DNA of 64,000 bases from Fasciola hepatica (GCA_948099385.1 CANUEZ040000184.1:62001-126000), one strand, 5' to 3'; counted from the stretch's first letter, positions 47,140 to 58,689 are shown. Numbers and translations are program-made. The notes: generated by a model not told the origin, from the letters alone.

Positions 47140-50100
47140 CCGTCGAGAACCATCTGGTGATTTGAGTCAAGGTCAAATAAATCATAAATTGTGGGGTAAA
47201 ATATGCTCGTGCACTCCTTTAACAAGATCGGTTATAGGCAGTCTGGACCGCTTGCTGAACTCAGCTTTGGAAACTATGGAAGCTCCTGTTACAGACGTCG
47301 TATCTAACTTGGCCGGAATCTTCAGACTCAGTGCGCATCCATCAAGCCCTCGCACAACCCGGAGCGACGGATTCTAAGCCCAGCCAACTCTCTTACTGCG
47401 TAAACTGACCAATGGAATTACTGTTCAAATGAAACAACTTTACTAATATTCTTGGTAGATATTTAATTTCCTATTGTTTGACCTCATCAGTATATCATTA
47501 TAATTTTCAAGTGGAAAAAACTCTTGAAAACAAACAATGTTGGTCAAAAATATTCATATCATGATAGTTCATAAACTGATCATTAAGTATCTTCCTTTCA
47601 TATTACTATTTCTTACATTAGACCTTGAATTGTATGAATATTTTATCATGATTCCTATTTAAAACTGTGTTGAATTCTGTGCTCCATCCAAATTTGGGTT
47701 AGATGCTCCTATTCTTTCCCTGCGCTAATAGTTCACTGTTTGCCCATCGAGAACACACAAGTCAGGAGAATTCTGTTTTCGAAATTACCAAACTGTTGCT
47801 TTGTGCAGTTTGGAAATTTGGGAAGTACATGCTGTTCCCCATTTGTTCCCTTTCACAAAGCTTTTCGAATATCGGTACTGTATGTACTATTACCAATATT
47901 ATTATTATTAGTAGTATTTCCAGCGGCTAACTTCTGCCGAAGTTTATCTTCGGTTGCGAATCTCGGGTTAGAAATAGTTTGCATCTAATTTAAAATCCAC
48001 TTTCACAGGACATTTTTACGTGTACGTCTGGGTGTGCGCGTTTGTTTGCTTGATTCTCGTGCCTGTAGGCTGAGATAGAAACAGGCGCAACAACACAGCT
48101 TGCCATATTTGGACAGTGCAAGCGGATGACCCAGTGTTGCGTGAACCATAGAGCGAAGACGATAACCCAGTGGTGAGATTCCCTCATGGTTGGGTAGATG
48201 GATAGATAGATAGATAGATAGATAGGCAGACAGACAGACAAACTAAGGTAGTGACACGTGAATGGATGGACGGGTAAAGATCGATGACCAGTTCCGATTG
48301 CGCCCGATCGCTTGATAGTGACTCCCCGCTCCTCCCGAATGTTTGTTCTAGTCAGTCAGTCAGTAAGTCAATAAACCTGACAATCTGTACGCATATGTAT
48401 CTGTCTACCCGATTACAACTAATCCGTCCACGTTTCATATGATAGTGCAAGTGCACCCCATCGTTCGATCAAGTGATTACACCAAAAAAGACTGTTCAAC
48501 ACATTAAATTATCGTACGTAGTTGCAACCTTTCCCTTCGAGGATGAACTCCCCTACTGAGTTTGTCCGACCAGCAGCCCTTGCTGGCATACCGACTACCC
48601 AACCACACTTTCGTGAGACCCGTCAGTTCCTAGACTTCCAGGCACAAGCACACAAGCTGATCAGCGCCTGATAGGCCGAGTGGCCCACGCATAGTACCAG
48701 TCCGGTTGGTGCACTGACGCACTGACTTCTGTGCCCACATGTGGGCAAGTCAGTTGTGGTACAGACATGCACATTTGTCTGACCTTAACACATTTGTGGC
48801 CGCAGTGTGTGTGGCGGAACACGAGAAATGCAACAGAAACATAAAGGCACAAATTTATGCATGGAACAGAACAGACTTTTGGAACGGTCTTGACAGCACA
48901 ACGTGATTTGTATCTCCCCCCCCCCACACGAACTATTTACCTATATTGATTTATAACCCTTTTTGATGGAAAGCTAAGAAAAACGGTTATTAACTAATCA
49001 CTCCAGCAGAGTCATAATTTGACTGAAAAATAAGCATGCGCTTCACTTCAGACAAACCACTGGCGTTACCTCGTTGATCAGAACCAACTCATTATACTAC
49101 TTATCAGTGTGCTCCTTCATTCATCCGGCAATTTCCCGATGTTCGCCCAATCCTCCTGTCATTCCGGCCCCCTAGAGTGTGGTCTTCCTATACGTCTGAA
49201 AGTGGATGTGTTCCTTCCTTTCAGTGCGTAAGTGACTGGCCGAACAGAAAGTGCTATTACGGACTGTGCAGTAACAACAAACGAGTTCCGTTCCATCTTT
49301 CCATCGGATCGAACTAGTCCGATTTGGCCCTCCTTTAGAACTGTTCTCTTCATTGTTGTTGTTGTTACTGTCATTGATATAGTTGTTGCTCGGTATAGCC
49401 CCAAAGCTGGTTGTTCGAATTTTTCCGTTGCAGTCATAAACACAAACGCGTACGCTCGTACACACGCAGGCTCGCGCGTGCACACACACACGCACACACA
49501 CACACACACACAAGCATACATCCCTGCCACACACTGTCCAACCTACCTTCAGAATTTAGTGACCTACTTGAAACAGTAGTACTTTCCAATACCTACTATT
49601 ATGGAAGTCAGTCATTTGTGCTGTGACTGGGAATGCACTAGGCGAGTAGAGAAAAGTACACTTTCAAGGGTTTCATCGAAAACAGATTCTACCACGGGAG
49701 ACTTGGCACAGAAGAACTCATAAAACCCAGAGAAATCACATTCGTTTCTTCAGATAGAAAAGTATTTTTTTTCCTATCTATTTGTTACTCACCACCCTTG
49801 TTTGTGCCAATCAATTACTTTCCACTTAATTGAGCAGTAATGTCTTGATATTTTTCAGTTGGGGAGTGAAGTTAGGATCATTAAAAAATTCTCCCTAATC
49901 ATGTCAGAAGTGAGTTTGAGATTCAGGAGGAACTTTCAAAGGGGCAAGTATGAAACGAGTTCCTCATAATTTTCGTTGTTATCACGCATGGAAACTTGGA
50001 AGATTTAGGTTTGACCGAGATTCATCGATAACATCTCTTATTTATGTCTTTCTTTTATTAATTTTCAAAAGTGCTTTTCACGCTTTCCATGGGACGTTTC

Positions 50101-50210
50101 TTTCTGCACTACTATCCCACTAAAACACAGAAAGAGACGACTTTCAGTGCGTTATTTGGCCTTCACTGTTTCTCCTTACATTGGGCCTGGCTACGCATCA
50201 AAATTTTAAA
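47140..50210. other. Unassigned sequence with microsatellites
   Basis: Contains a GATA/GACA run (48195-48240), a 10-base C run (48916-48925) and a CA run (49479-49511). A stretch at 49770-49880 may be a very degraded SINE-E tail. No gene recognised. Confidence 0.4.
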
Positions 50211-50214
50211 AGTT

Positions 50215-50400
50215 GAAGTATTCTTTTTGATAACTTTAATAATTAATATTATTCAGCAAAGTAAGACAATCCAGGAAGGGGGTCAAGGCCAATGAAAGTC
50301 TGCCAAATGGTGAAGTGATCGGTTGGAACGGGGATTGAACCCGGGTCGTGATTGTCCAAAGTCCGCGATGATAACTATTTGACCATGACTCTTTACACCC
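50215..50400 (-). repeat. SINE family E, copy 4
   Basis: The minus strand reads GTCATGGTCAAATAGTTATC, then GACCCGGGTTCAATCCCC, then GATCACTTCACCAT. The AT-rich tail lies near 50225-50250. This copy has the clearest A-box/B-box pair of the family. Confidence 0.68.
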
Positions 50401-50404
50401 GATT

Positions 50405-51245
50405 TTCCTTTAACTTCTCCCATCCATAGTTTTTAAATTACCAGTTATCGTGCTTGAGTGTTGGAGTCTAGCGCTATACAGTAGAGAATATACTGCCGAA
50501 CCCCGTGGGCCGAAGAATGAGTAAACGGTTGGTCATTTTGATGAGAGTCGGGATCAGACAGACCTGCTCTTTAATATAGTGAGGACTACACAATGAACTA
50601 TTCAAACAAGTTACTCCCTTTTCACGTGCTCAAGAACTTCAAAAAAAATTGCAAGAAAATCTCCGCAGTAGTTTACTGGTACTGAATGATCCACTCTTGA
50701 CGTATTTCATATTTCCGCCTCTACTCGAGACCTTTCAAAATTCAAATTGGGCTACTTGACGGGTTCTCAGTAGTTAATTTAGCAGTACAAATCCATTTTG
50801 GGGGTGATCAACGACAAGTGTTAGTCAATTACGGTAGTCAGGACAGCCCTTCCAGAAATATGTGAATGTTTCGACACAGCTGAGACTACTGCTGTTTTTC
50901 CGATATTACACGGTCGGTGAATCTGTACTTTTGTGAAACTGACGGCTATCTGCATGGGGTACGGAATGATTACGCAGCTTGGCTTCGCCAATTTATGGAA
51001 TTTACTGGAGATATTAGCTTTCTGGATCAAACAAAAAAACCATACGTAACGGACTAGCTAGTACCCAGACTACGCGCACCAGGAACTTAAAGAGATCGTA
51101 CCATAGCGGCGGGATTATGCTGAAATATTTTGATAATTTAAATCAAGAACGCAGCCATTGGCAGATCAATCATAGAGCGAATCCTCTTGTATATGCACCG
51201 TCTGATTTTCAAGGCCCGTGCTTCATTCGCAATACTCCGATTAGT
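50405..51245. other. Unassigned sequence
   Basis: Probably beyond the 3' end of the minus-strand gypsy element. No gene recognised. Confidence 0.35.
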
Positions 51246-51249
51246 AGAA

Positions 51250-51532
51250 CGTATTGAAATCACTCCAACCCAGAACTGGGAAAGCTGAAATAGCAAGAAG
51301 GCTAAGGCTGTGAAACTATACGTCAATTTTATTGTGGGGCTGATTTGCATAAATGAGTTGTGTGAAAAGAAATAATTGGTAAATAGCAAGTCGACTAATC
51401 ACAGCCAGTTTTTGTTGTACTTGTTCATAGTGATTCTGATTTACTGAAGCTCCTCTGCGTAAGTAGCCACGAACCTGTTCAGAGCCGTGTCCTGTGTGAT
51501 TTCCACTGAATTACCACAACTCTTCTCTCTCT
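51250..51532 (-). repeat. Gypsy element 1, 3' LTR (truncated)
   Basis: Aligns with 55230-55475: TAGCAAGAAGGCTAAGGCTG, GATTTGCATAAATG, CACAGCCAG-TTTTG-TGTACTTG and GAGCCGTGTCCTGTGTGATTTC. The LTR 5' end is replaced by a GA run, so its first roughly 75 bases (by comparison with 55475-55548) are missing. The outer boundary is approximate. Confidence 0.7.
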
Positions 51533-51533
51533 C

Positions 51534-52580
51534 TCAAGAGCTCCTCATCAATTTGGCCCGCCTGTCGTACTGATATTCAGACTGGGCTAGTGGATGTGGT
51601 TGGGCGTCTTCGACATTCGCCTCTACTGGTTGGGCCGGTGGGTCATCGATTTCAGCACAGTCGTCACTCGGATTCTCTGTCGACCCCTGGAACTGAATCT
51701 GGCTGGGATGGTACTGGTGTACGGATGCATCATTCAGATCTGTAACCCCAACCACAGATTGACCATGTTTTCTGGTGATTCCACGAGTTGGTCGAACTTC
51801 GTTCCCGCTAAAGAGTGTTACGTCAGTGGAGTCAAGTCACATCAGAAATGGCCAAAATCTTTTCTACTTAAATAGAGCAGCCGGAATCTCATTGTTGGTC
51901 GCATGCCCTGCTTTCCACTATTGGATCAGGAAGTTGTCGAGGAACATCTCCACGTCGGGCAACATTTTCGGGTTGGTTGATGCTAGTGCACTCTTCGCAG
52001 AGAGCACCCAGATTACCGCTGCAATAACTGAGCACGGATGGCTGGGTGCCGTATGCGATAGGCGACATCCGATTATTTCTAGCAAAATTTTTAGAACTGT
52101 GACCAGTTATGGGTGACCAGTACTTTTAGTATTTATTCCGCACTGCCGAATTTCCTTAACACCTGAATTACGAACGAAGTAGTTGGTGCACTTGTCAGGA
52201 ACACCTTCGGTCTTTTGACTTATGAGTTGGTCAGTTCCAGTGCGTCTTATCGATTGAAGAATGGGTCACAAAAGTTGGTATGAACCCTCTGCCACGGAAG
52301 GTAACTTTCGGACTAAGGGTTCCAGCTGTCTGACCTCAACTTAGTATTGTGATGACTCGCTTCGCAGTTCTTTGTCGTCGTGCAGACGTCCGCATCCGAT
52401 TTCAGCTACCAACATATCTGTCGAACCCTTGACTTCATTAAGTCCACAACGAAATGGCCCTTGTGCAATTCATCCGAAACGGACTTGCGCGATAGGGGTG
52501 GCTATGATAAACTGATCTCCACAACAAGGACTTCGTCTGACTGTGCTCTGAATACCTCTCGGAGCACGAAAAACTGAGGG
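51534..52580 (-). pseudogene. Gypsy element 1 integrase
   Basis: In minus-strand order: an HHCC zinc-binding remnant (DELHKGHFVVDLMKSRVRQI, with downstream TTKNCEA) at about 52480-52370; SALASTNPKMLPDVEMFLDN following the position of the last catalytic residue near 51990; and a C-terminal VHQYHPSQI plus an acidic tail at 51755-51534, ending just before the LTR. The same C-terminal segment (VHLYHLSQI) occurs at 55533-55778. Several frame changes and stops occur, and I could not place an intact DDE triad. Integrase inserts the element's cDNA into DNA. Confidence 0.75.
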
Positions 52581-52689
52581 TGCCCTTGCTTCACCTCGGG
52601 TTGCCACCTCTTCCTGACCTCTGACATCACTGATGAGTAGTAGCGTTTAGCGTACTTACTCAACTACTCCATCGACACAGACGCCGTTG

Positions 52690-53310
52690 GTGAGAAGGAA
52701 TTGCATTGTTGTATCACTGCAAAACATGAGTACCTAGACAGGAAGTCTGCTGGCGAGACAGTCTCGCCGGGCAGGTTCACAGTAATGCTCCATTACTGAA
52801 TCATAACAGCCGTCAGTTTCACTACAGATTTGTCTGGGTTACATAGGAGCTAACAAGCTCGGAGGTCCGTGGACTTCGTAAACTTCAAACCAAATAGGAG
52901 CTAGTGTGATCGATATACGGCCCGGAAAAAGGCCAAAAGTTCCTTCTACTTCTGGGAATAACCCCTCCCTGCTGCATTGAGAAGACACAAGACGCAGATT
53001 ATTGAGGTCCAACCTGTTCCGTAGTTGCTCCTATCCCCACTGCGGACTCTTCAGCGATGAGTATGCTTTGCTTAGATGGTGCGAATGGAGCCAGTATTGA
53101 TGGGTTGACAATACTGTGAACGAGACCACGAAGTGTCTTTTCACGTTGCTCGTTCCACTGCCACAAATCAGACGAACGGGCCAGGAACAGTTGTTTTGCT
53201 CGTGTCGCGAATTTCGGAGTGAATCGGGGATGGTACCGCAGACATCCCAGGATTGATCGTAAGTACGCCTAATTCATAGGTGGCTGGAAACAATACGGAT
53301 CCGGTTGATA
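52690..53310 (-). pseudogene. Gypsy element 1 RT connection and RNase H
   Basis: The minus strand reads LRSILGCLRYHPRFTPKFAT (53270-53200, the LRSFLGL.NYY..F connection motif) and QWNEQREKTLRGLV (53160). SILAPFAPSK...LIAEESAVGIGA follows (53100-53030), equivalent to the ADAS..GIGAVL start of RNase H. The first catalytic Asp reads Glu. A KFTKSTD segment (TVTDH in the family) lies near 52890. Stops interrupt the frame. Confidence 0.75.
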
Positions 53311-53381
53311 ATGGCTTGTATTAACGGTGAAACCAAGGAAATCCAATTCGGCAACACCGAATTTCACTTCGTGGCTTTGAT

Positions 53382-53996
53382 TTATACGTTTTGTTCCACG
53401 AGTCTTTCCAGCAGCTGTCGAAATCGGAGATCATATTCTTCCTTGGTGGGTTCAAAAATAAGCACTTTGTCCTGATATACCACCTCTCCATCCATACCGT
53501 GTGTCACCTCGTTAACGGCAGTCTGGAAGATCCCGAACGACACGCGTAGTCCGAAAGGCAGGAAACTGTACTGGAGCATGCCTGACGGAGTGTCGATGGT
53601 TGTTATTGGCTTAGATTCCCTGTGTATCAGAATTTGCAAATATGAATCAGCCAGGTTAATTTGTGAGAAATACATGCTTCCTACCATATTTTTCATAAAG
53701 TCCTCCGGCTCCACAGTGGCTCCTTTGCATCTTTACCACGGAAGATTTAGAGCCAGCGGATAATAGCAGCTAATTCTGCGTGTCTGTCGGTAGCTCTTCA
53801 CTGCCACCACAGTTGAGATCACCCAAATGGATGAAGTCACGCGCGCAACGACATTGTCTTGTTCCATCTTGGCGAGCACCCTCAGAAGGCCCTCTTTCGG
53901 GCCGCATGGCGGTACTCGGCGCTTTGGGGAGGCAGGATCAGCATCGTCTTCGAAATTCCCAGGCTCATTCTTTATGCTGCCTTTTTGTTGGAGCAT
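53382..53996 (-). pseudogene. Gypsy element 1 reverse transcriptase
   Basis: 53996-53735 carries RRVPPCGPKEG and MEQDNVVARVTSSIWVISTV (the family has P(V/I)TSSWVSPxVVV) and ALNLPW. 53714-53382 carries SQINLADSYLQI (motif A, catalytic Asp kept), TTIDTPSGMLQYSFLPFGLR and IFQTAVNEV (motif B region), and VVYQDKVLIF (motif C, normally YxDD; the second Asp is Lys). The missing Asp makes the enzyme inactive. One frame break lies near 53725. Confidence 0.85.
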
Positions 53997-54159
53997 TACG
54001 TTATCAACTTCTGGAAAATTAGCTGATCTTCCGGAGTCTCGGTTGTTGTTTAGAGGGTTACTGGATGACCTCCAAAATGAATTCCCACCGAAATCTGTAA
54101 TTGTACTCGAGTTTCAACGGAACCATCAAAGTGATTTCGCCAGCTGCGTAAAGCAATGA

Positions 54160-54290
54160 CCAGTAACACGGTGAATACCCACTTCCGTGGGTTGGACGGG
54201 CAAACTGAGTTGGATCAAGTCAAACACCGATTTGGGAATGATGAACTCTCAGCTCCCAGTATCTAAAGCGAATTGATGCACCATGCCTCA
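54160..54290 (-). pseudogene. Gypsy element 1 protease
   Basis: The minus-strand frame reads VHQFALDTGS, a stop, EFIIPKSVFD and LPVQPTEVGIHRVTGH. This matches the CsRn1-type retropepsin, whose DTGS active site is retained. It lies directly upstream of the reverse transcriptase, as in other gypsy pol genes. Confidence 0.7.
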
Positions 54291-54294
54291 TTGG

Positions 54295-55225
54295 AAATGG
54301 ACTGTTCTGTACAGAAATTTGTTAGAATAACTCGCAATTTTCAAAGTGGACACCGGATTTGCATCATCCTTCAAATCATCACGAGTCGCGTTCGCCACTC
54401 TGCACCGAGACTGGCTATTCACCTTGCGGGTATGATCAGTCTTTCCACAGAAATATTGTACTACATCACGGAAGCGGTAAATGGAAGGAGATGAATGTCA
54501 TCTCACGAAAACACAACGACTCAGCTGCACGGATTTGCGCTCAGAGTCAGTCTTGGTTATTAGATTTGACTGAGTTTTTGGAAAGAAAAGCATGGTTCAC
54601 GGGACAGAAATTGTTGACATTGCTGCACGGAATGTTTGGCAGTCACTTCGGAAAAGTCATCGAATTGCTCACATGTTTGCCTGGCCTCAGAAAACTTGAA
54701 GTCTGGTTTCGGTAGTAGGTTCTTCGGCGACTGCTGATGGTTCACACCTGAAATTAATTAGTCACGCAGCTGCGTCTTCGACTTATCCCGAAATAGCACC
54801 TCGCGGCCTGCGTCTGCAGCTTGAGAAGGGATCTAAGGAATTTCATGCTGGAACCACTGATAAACGAATAGAATTTCACCCTCTCCATCGCCTAAAATTG
54901 GCGGAATCAACGCGGTCTGATAGACGAGCCTTCAGCTCTTTGAATTGGACTGCAGTAGGTGCTCCCGAATGAGCAAGATTTTTAATCAACGAGTAGAATG
55001 CACAGTCGCTAGCTGTCTAGAAGAACTCAGTCTGATTCTCTTTCCGAGTATCACTGGGTATACTGCGCCATAGTTTGAATCGTTCAGTCCACTTCCCAAA
55101 TTCAGAAGAGCCAGCATGCAGGTTCAGATGTTCCCTACTAGGCAGTTCCAAGACACCAAGCCAGTTGTACCGTTCGTAACGCTTGAACTGAGAAGGTAAC
55201 AGAATATCTCCAAACTTGTACTACT
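54295..55225 (-). other. Probable degraded gag/leader of gypsy element 1
   Basis: By position this should be gag and leader between protease and LTR. I see no convincing capsid motif; frames are short and broken. Confidence 0.3.
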
Positions 55226-55229
55226 CCAG

Positions 55230-55548
55230 ACGAGATAGCAAGACGGCTAAAGCTGCGGATCTATACTTTAATTCTATTGTGAAATTGATTTGCATAAATG
55301 TGTTACACGAAAGGAAGTAACTGGTAAATCCCAAGTTGCCAAACCACAGCCAGCTTTTGCTGTACTTGTTCATAATGATTCTGATTGACTGGAGCTCTTC
55401 AGTGGATGCAGTCACGAAGCTATTCCGAGCCGTGTCTTGTGTGATTTCTGCTGAATAACTACAACTCGGGTTCACCTAATTGGTTAGACACTGGAAATAA
55501 ACCTATAGCTTTCTGGCCGTGATCGTAAACATTTAAACCACCATAACA
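55230..55548 (-). repeat. Gypsy LTR between elements 1 and 2
   Basis: On the minus strand a polypurine tract GAGGGGGGA (about 55557-55549) is followed by TGTTATGGTGG, a typical LTR start, right after the integrase tail of element 2. The rest aligns with 51250-51475. It is the 3' LTR of element 2 and could also have been the 5' LTR of element 1. The right-hand boundary is exact to a base or two; the left is approximate. Confidence 0.75.
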
Positions 55549-56212
55549 TCCCCCCTCAAGAATTCTTTATCGATTTGGTTCGCACGGCGAACAGATCTTC
55601 GAACTGGAACGATGAGTTGTGATTGTGTTTCTTCGACTGTTTCGTCCCCGACTGGAGCAGGAGGATCGTCATTCCAGGTTTCGGTATCCACTGTGCACTC
55701 AGGTGCTGCTCTGAAGTGAATTTGGCTAAGATGGTATAGGTGTACGGGTGAGACATCACGGTTTGTGATCTCGAACATGGATTTACCAGCTTGTCATATA
55801 ATGATCCCATTAGCTGTTCAAAGGTCGTGCCTCAGAAGTACGTTTCATCGTACGCTCAGTGACGATCTGAGACTTCTGGGCTTGAACAATATGGCTGGAG
55901 TTTCTTTCGTCGTGGAATATACTGTGTCCCGATATGGTAACATTAATTTTTACGAAATATCTCTAATTCCGGCAGGGTTTTCGGACTGGTCGTGGTAAGA
56001 GAGCTCTTCAAAGTACGTACTACGTTTTCCGCAACAATATTAGAATAAAGGTGACGAAAGGCAGCTCGAAGATGTCGGCTGCCAATACCATCAAACCAAC
56101 ACTTCAACTCTGCAGCATAGATTCGGAGACCACAGTCAGTGACAGTCACGTGTGGAATACCTTCGTATATGAAGCACTTTCTCAAAGTTGGTATTACAAA
56201 AGAAGCGGCTGG

Positions 56213-56267
<55 letters not shown>

Positions 56268-56697
56268 GAAATGCCTCTGTCGATTCTGAGTGGGAAACAG
56301 TCAGTATTGAAGGTGTCAACTTGCTCAGGAAGGAATGGCAGAAATCGTTAAATACAAGATGCCATGAAATGAAACTTTCGGGCCCCGGATTCCAGTCACT
56401 TGTTTTTGACTTTTTGTACAAGGAAGTTCCACAGTTCTTGGCAGTTGTAGAGAGGTAAGCTTCCAACTCGGGTAATCGAGAAATTTGACAAGCAAAAGAT
56501 TTCATCTTCACAAAGCCAGAATGATTCATAACCGAATCTTCTAGAACCTTCCTATGCAGGAATGGGTGTACGACCATCCCGTCGCCAAAACACAGGGCTT
56601 CTTCAGGTTGTAAGCCCAATTGCCTTTGATGTGTGAAAAGCTGAGAATACTTCAGTTTCATTTCCGGTTGCCAGTCTTTCTTGATAGCAGAAATCAT
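55533..56697 (-). pseudogene. Gypsy element 2 integrase
   Basis: In minus-strand order: HPFLHRKVLED, SGFVKMKSFACQISRLPELE and TAKNCGTSLYKKSKTS (zinc-binding domain, one His and one Cys altered); SWHLVFNDFC (first catalytic Asp, family VHADYC); a TG microsatellite at 56214-56264; GIPHVTVTDCGLRIYAAELK (second Asp); SNIVAENVVRTLKSSL (catalytic Glu); and a C-terminus with VHLYHLSQIHF and VRRSVRRAN. All three DDE residues are visible, but a dinucleotide repeat and stops separate them, so the protein is not intact. Confidence 0.85.
56214..56264. repeat. TG microsatellite inside integrase
   Basis: A pure TG run of about 51 bases located between the segments encoding the first and second catalytic aspartates of the element 2 integrase. 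Confidence 0.97.
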
Positions 56698-56739
56698 CGA
56701 TGACTAGTATCTATAGCTGCATTTTCCTAGTTCGTCCCT

Positions 56740-57330
56740 AAACACGGGAAGGGCTGGTGACTTGAAGTTGCACTGTAGAGCTGTGGCGAGTTGCAGGAAT
56801 CTTGACAGAAAACCTGCATGCAGGATCTATTTTCCAGCCCGATGTAGGATGTCGTCATTATGTGATAAGAGAGATACTCCATCATTGTATCGTTGTATAT
56901 GTGGATTTGGCAATGGACGTATTCGGTTAAAATAGGAACTGTAGCATTTGGTGGTCTGTGACAGTTGCGAACTTCAACCTAGATGAGTACTTATGAGAAT
57001 GTCGTGAGTGAATGTCACTAGTACTTCTTTGGATATCCTCGAATATCCTTTCTTGGTAACACTGAGAAACTAAAGAATGCAGATGATTGCGTATCGATCA
57101 TGTTCAAACACTCCACCGATTCCAAACCCGGATGTATCCGTGATTATCACTGCTTCTTTAGATGGTGCTCATGGCACTAACGTTGAGCATTTAACTACGC
57201 TACTGATGAGATCTCGCAAGACCCTCTCAAATTGTTCCTTCCACTGCCACACATTGGCTGACTGGATGAGGAACAAAGGCTGTGTCCCTGTCACAAAGTT
57301 CGGTACGAATCCGGAACAGTATTGTAAATA
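56740..57330 (-). pseudogene. Gypsy element 2 RNase H
   Basis: The minus strand reads VPCAPSKEAVIITDTSGFGI followed by GGVFE (57190-57110, catalytic Asp kept). It then gives GYSRISKEVL-like sequence and VTDHQMLQFLF (about 56960) and SIAKSTYTTIQ, then WSIS. The order matches RNase H of gypsy pol. Stops break the frame. Confidence 0.75.
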
Positions 57331-57449
57331 ACTGAGCGTCGAACTCAGGTGTATCTGATGCCTCGGCGACTCCGTTTTGGCAATGGGTTGAAGGGTTCAG
57401 TGTCCGGAATCCCATTCCCCGGACACACAAAATTTATCTTGAAGGCTTC

Positions 57450-57834
57450 GTCAGGGCCTTCTTGATCACGAATCTTCCGAAAATCTGCTTCAGATTACGA
57501 CAATGTTACTCTCTTGTAGCTACGATAAAGATCGCACTACACTGGTGTGCCGTTACCCTGACCAAACCCTTAATCACTTTGTTGATGGCAGTCTGGAAAA
57601 CGCCGGATGAGATGTTCAAACTAAAAGGTTGCGTCCTTGGGAAAGTTGGGTAGTATTTAAGAGCGTGAGGGATAAAAATTTCGATTGTCCTTCAAGGAAA
57701 ATAAATAATTTCTCTTCCGATACACGCACCACATTGGTGCGTACGCTATGCAGGTTTCCTGCAAATGAGTCCGTGAGATATTTGACAGTACATGCGCATC
57801 TACACATTACAGCGAGTGAATAAGTGAAAAACAA
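57450..57834 (-). pseudogene. Gypsy element 2 reverse transcriptase remnant
   Basis: The minus strand has LLNTTQLSQG (family TTLNTPLGL) and, one frame over, PFSLNISSGVFQTAINKVIK (family PFGLxxAxGxFQ). The YxDD region is not recognisable (VTAHQCSAIFI). The N-terminal half of the enzyme has diverged beyond recognition. Confidence 0.65.
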
Positions 57835-57839
57835 GTTTG

Positions 57840-58250
57840 TTAACTTGACAACATGCTGGTGCCTAATGACCCATATCCGTGTTGTGAACGACAGTAAATG
57901 TGAAATGTGTGGCCGCAGCTTGAACAGGCATATGGGACAAACGTGTGAGCAAACAAGGCGACTGAACGGGATATTTATATGGGAGTTTAAATTACAATTT
58001 GTAACCAGTGATAATTCGCATTCGTCGATAGCCTACTCGCGAATAGTATGAGTATTAGGAACCGCATCTATTGAAATGAAGTTGCTTGAAACTTAGTAAT
58101 AACATGATCTTAAGGTGTATGTTCTACTCTTGAATTCTAAGCTCTGGATTCCTAAGATTGAATTTTTCATTGATTGAGAACGTTCGTGAATCATTAAGTA
58201 GAGTGTGAAAGCCGCCACACCTGAAAGTTGAATTCCCAGTCCTACTTTCG
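57840..58250. other. Unassigned sequence
   Basis: No gene recognised; possibly the upstream remains of gypsy element 2. Confidence 0.35.
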
Positions 58251-58286
58251 GCACAATCACAACACAGCACAGCACACCACATCACC

Positions 58287-58632
58287 ATGAAAGACGACTG
58301 CTGCTCCACAGAGACATTACCTGATCAACCCATTTCAGTCGATCCCGCTGTATTCCATATAAAAAATATTTGTACTTATTAACGGTAATCGTCTCATATT
58401 TCCAACTACACCTACTTCTTATTCCGCGACAATAGTTTTAACTCCTTCTTTGTCAGAACATTTCTCTAGTGCCATTGTACCATGATCACGATCACGACCA
58501 CGCGGCGTACGGTTTCGTCGACTGGATACCTGAGGGACCGTTTCCGAACTACGCTATCTCGATCTGCCCAATGGTCCTGTACTGCTGTTTACAGTTGCTC
58601 ATTTTGCTGTCAGTCACGTCTATTTATGTTTT
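58287..58632 (+). CDS. Candidate two-exon 5' gene portion, His/Asp-rich membrane protein
   Basis: An ATG in context CATCACCATGA (58287) opens MKDDCCSTETLPDQPISVDP. After an intron of about 100 bases, a pyrimidine-rich acceptor (CTTCTTTGTCAG at 58456, or CTCTAG at 58469) leads to a frame without stops for 53 codons. It contains PLYHDHDHDHAAYGFVDW, then PEGPFPNYAIS and a strongly hydrophobic segment (MVLYCCLQLLILLSV) that would span a membrane. The exon ends at a consensus donor GTGAGTAAAG (58633). Two donor/acceptor combinations keep phase: 58371 with 58470, and 58349 with 58457; both donors are weak. The His-Asp repeat suggests metal binding, but no family is recognised. Later exons were not found. 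Sequence quality (no stops, GC-richer, good distal splice sites) differs from the surrounding decayed elements. Confidence 0.38.
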
Positions 58633-58689
58633 GTGAGTAAAGCGTTAGCCAGAATCACGAACTTCCATGAACTTACGATAAATACAGCT

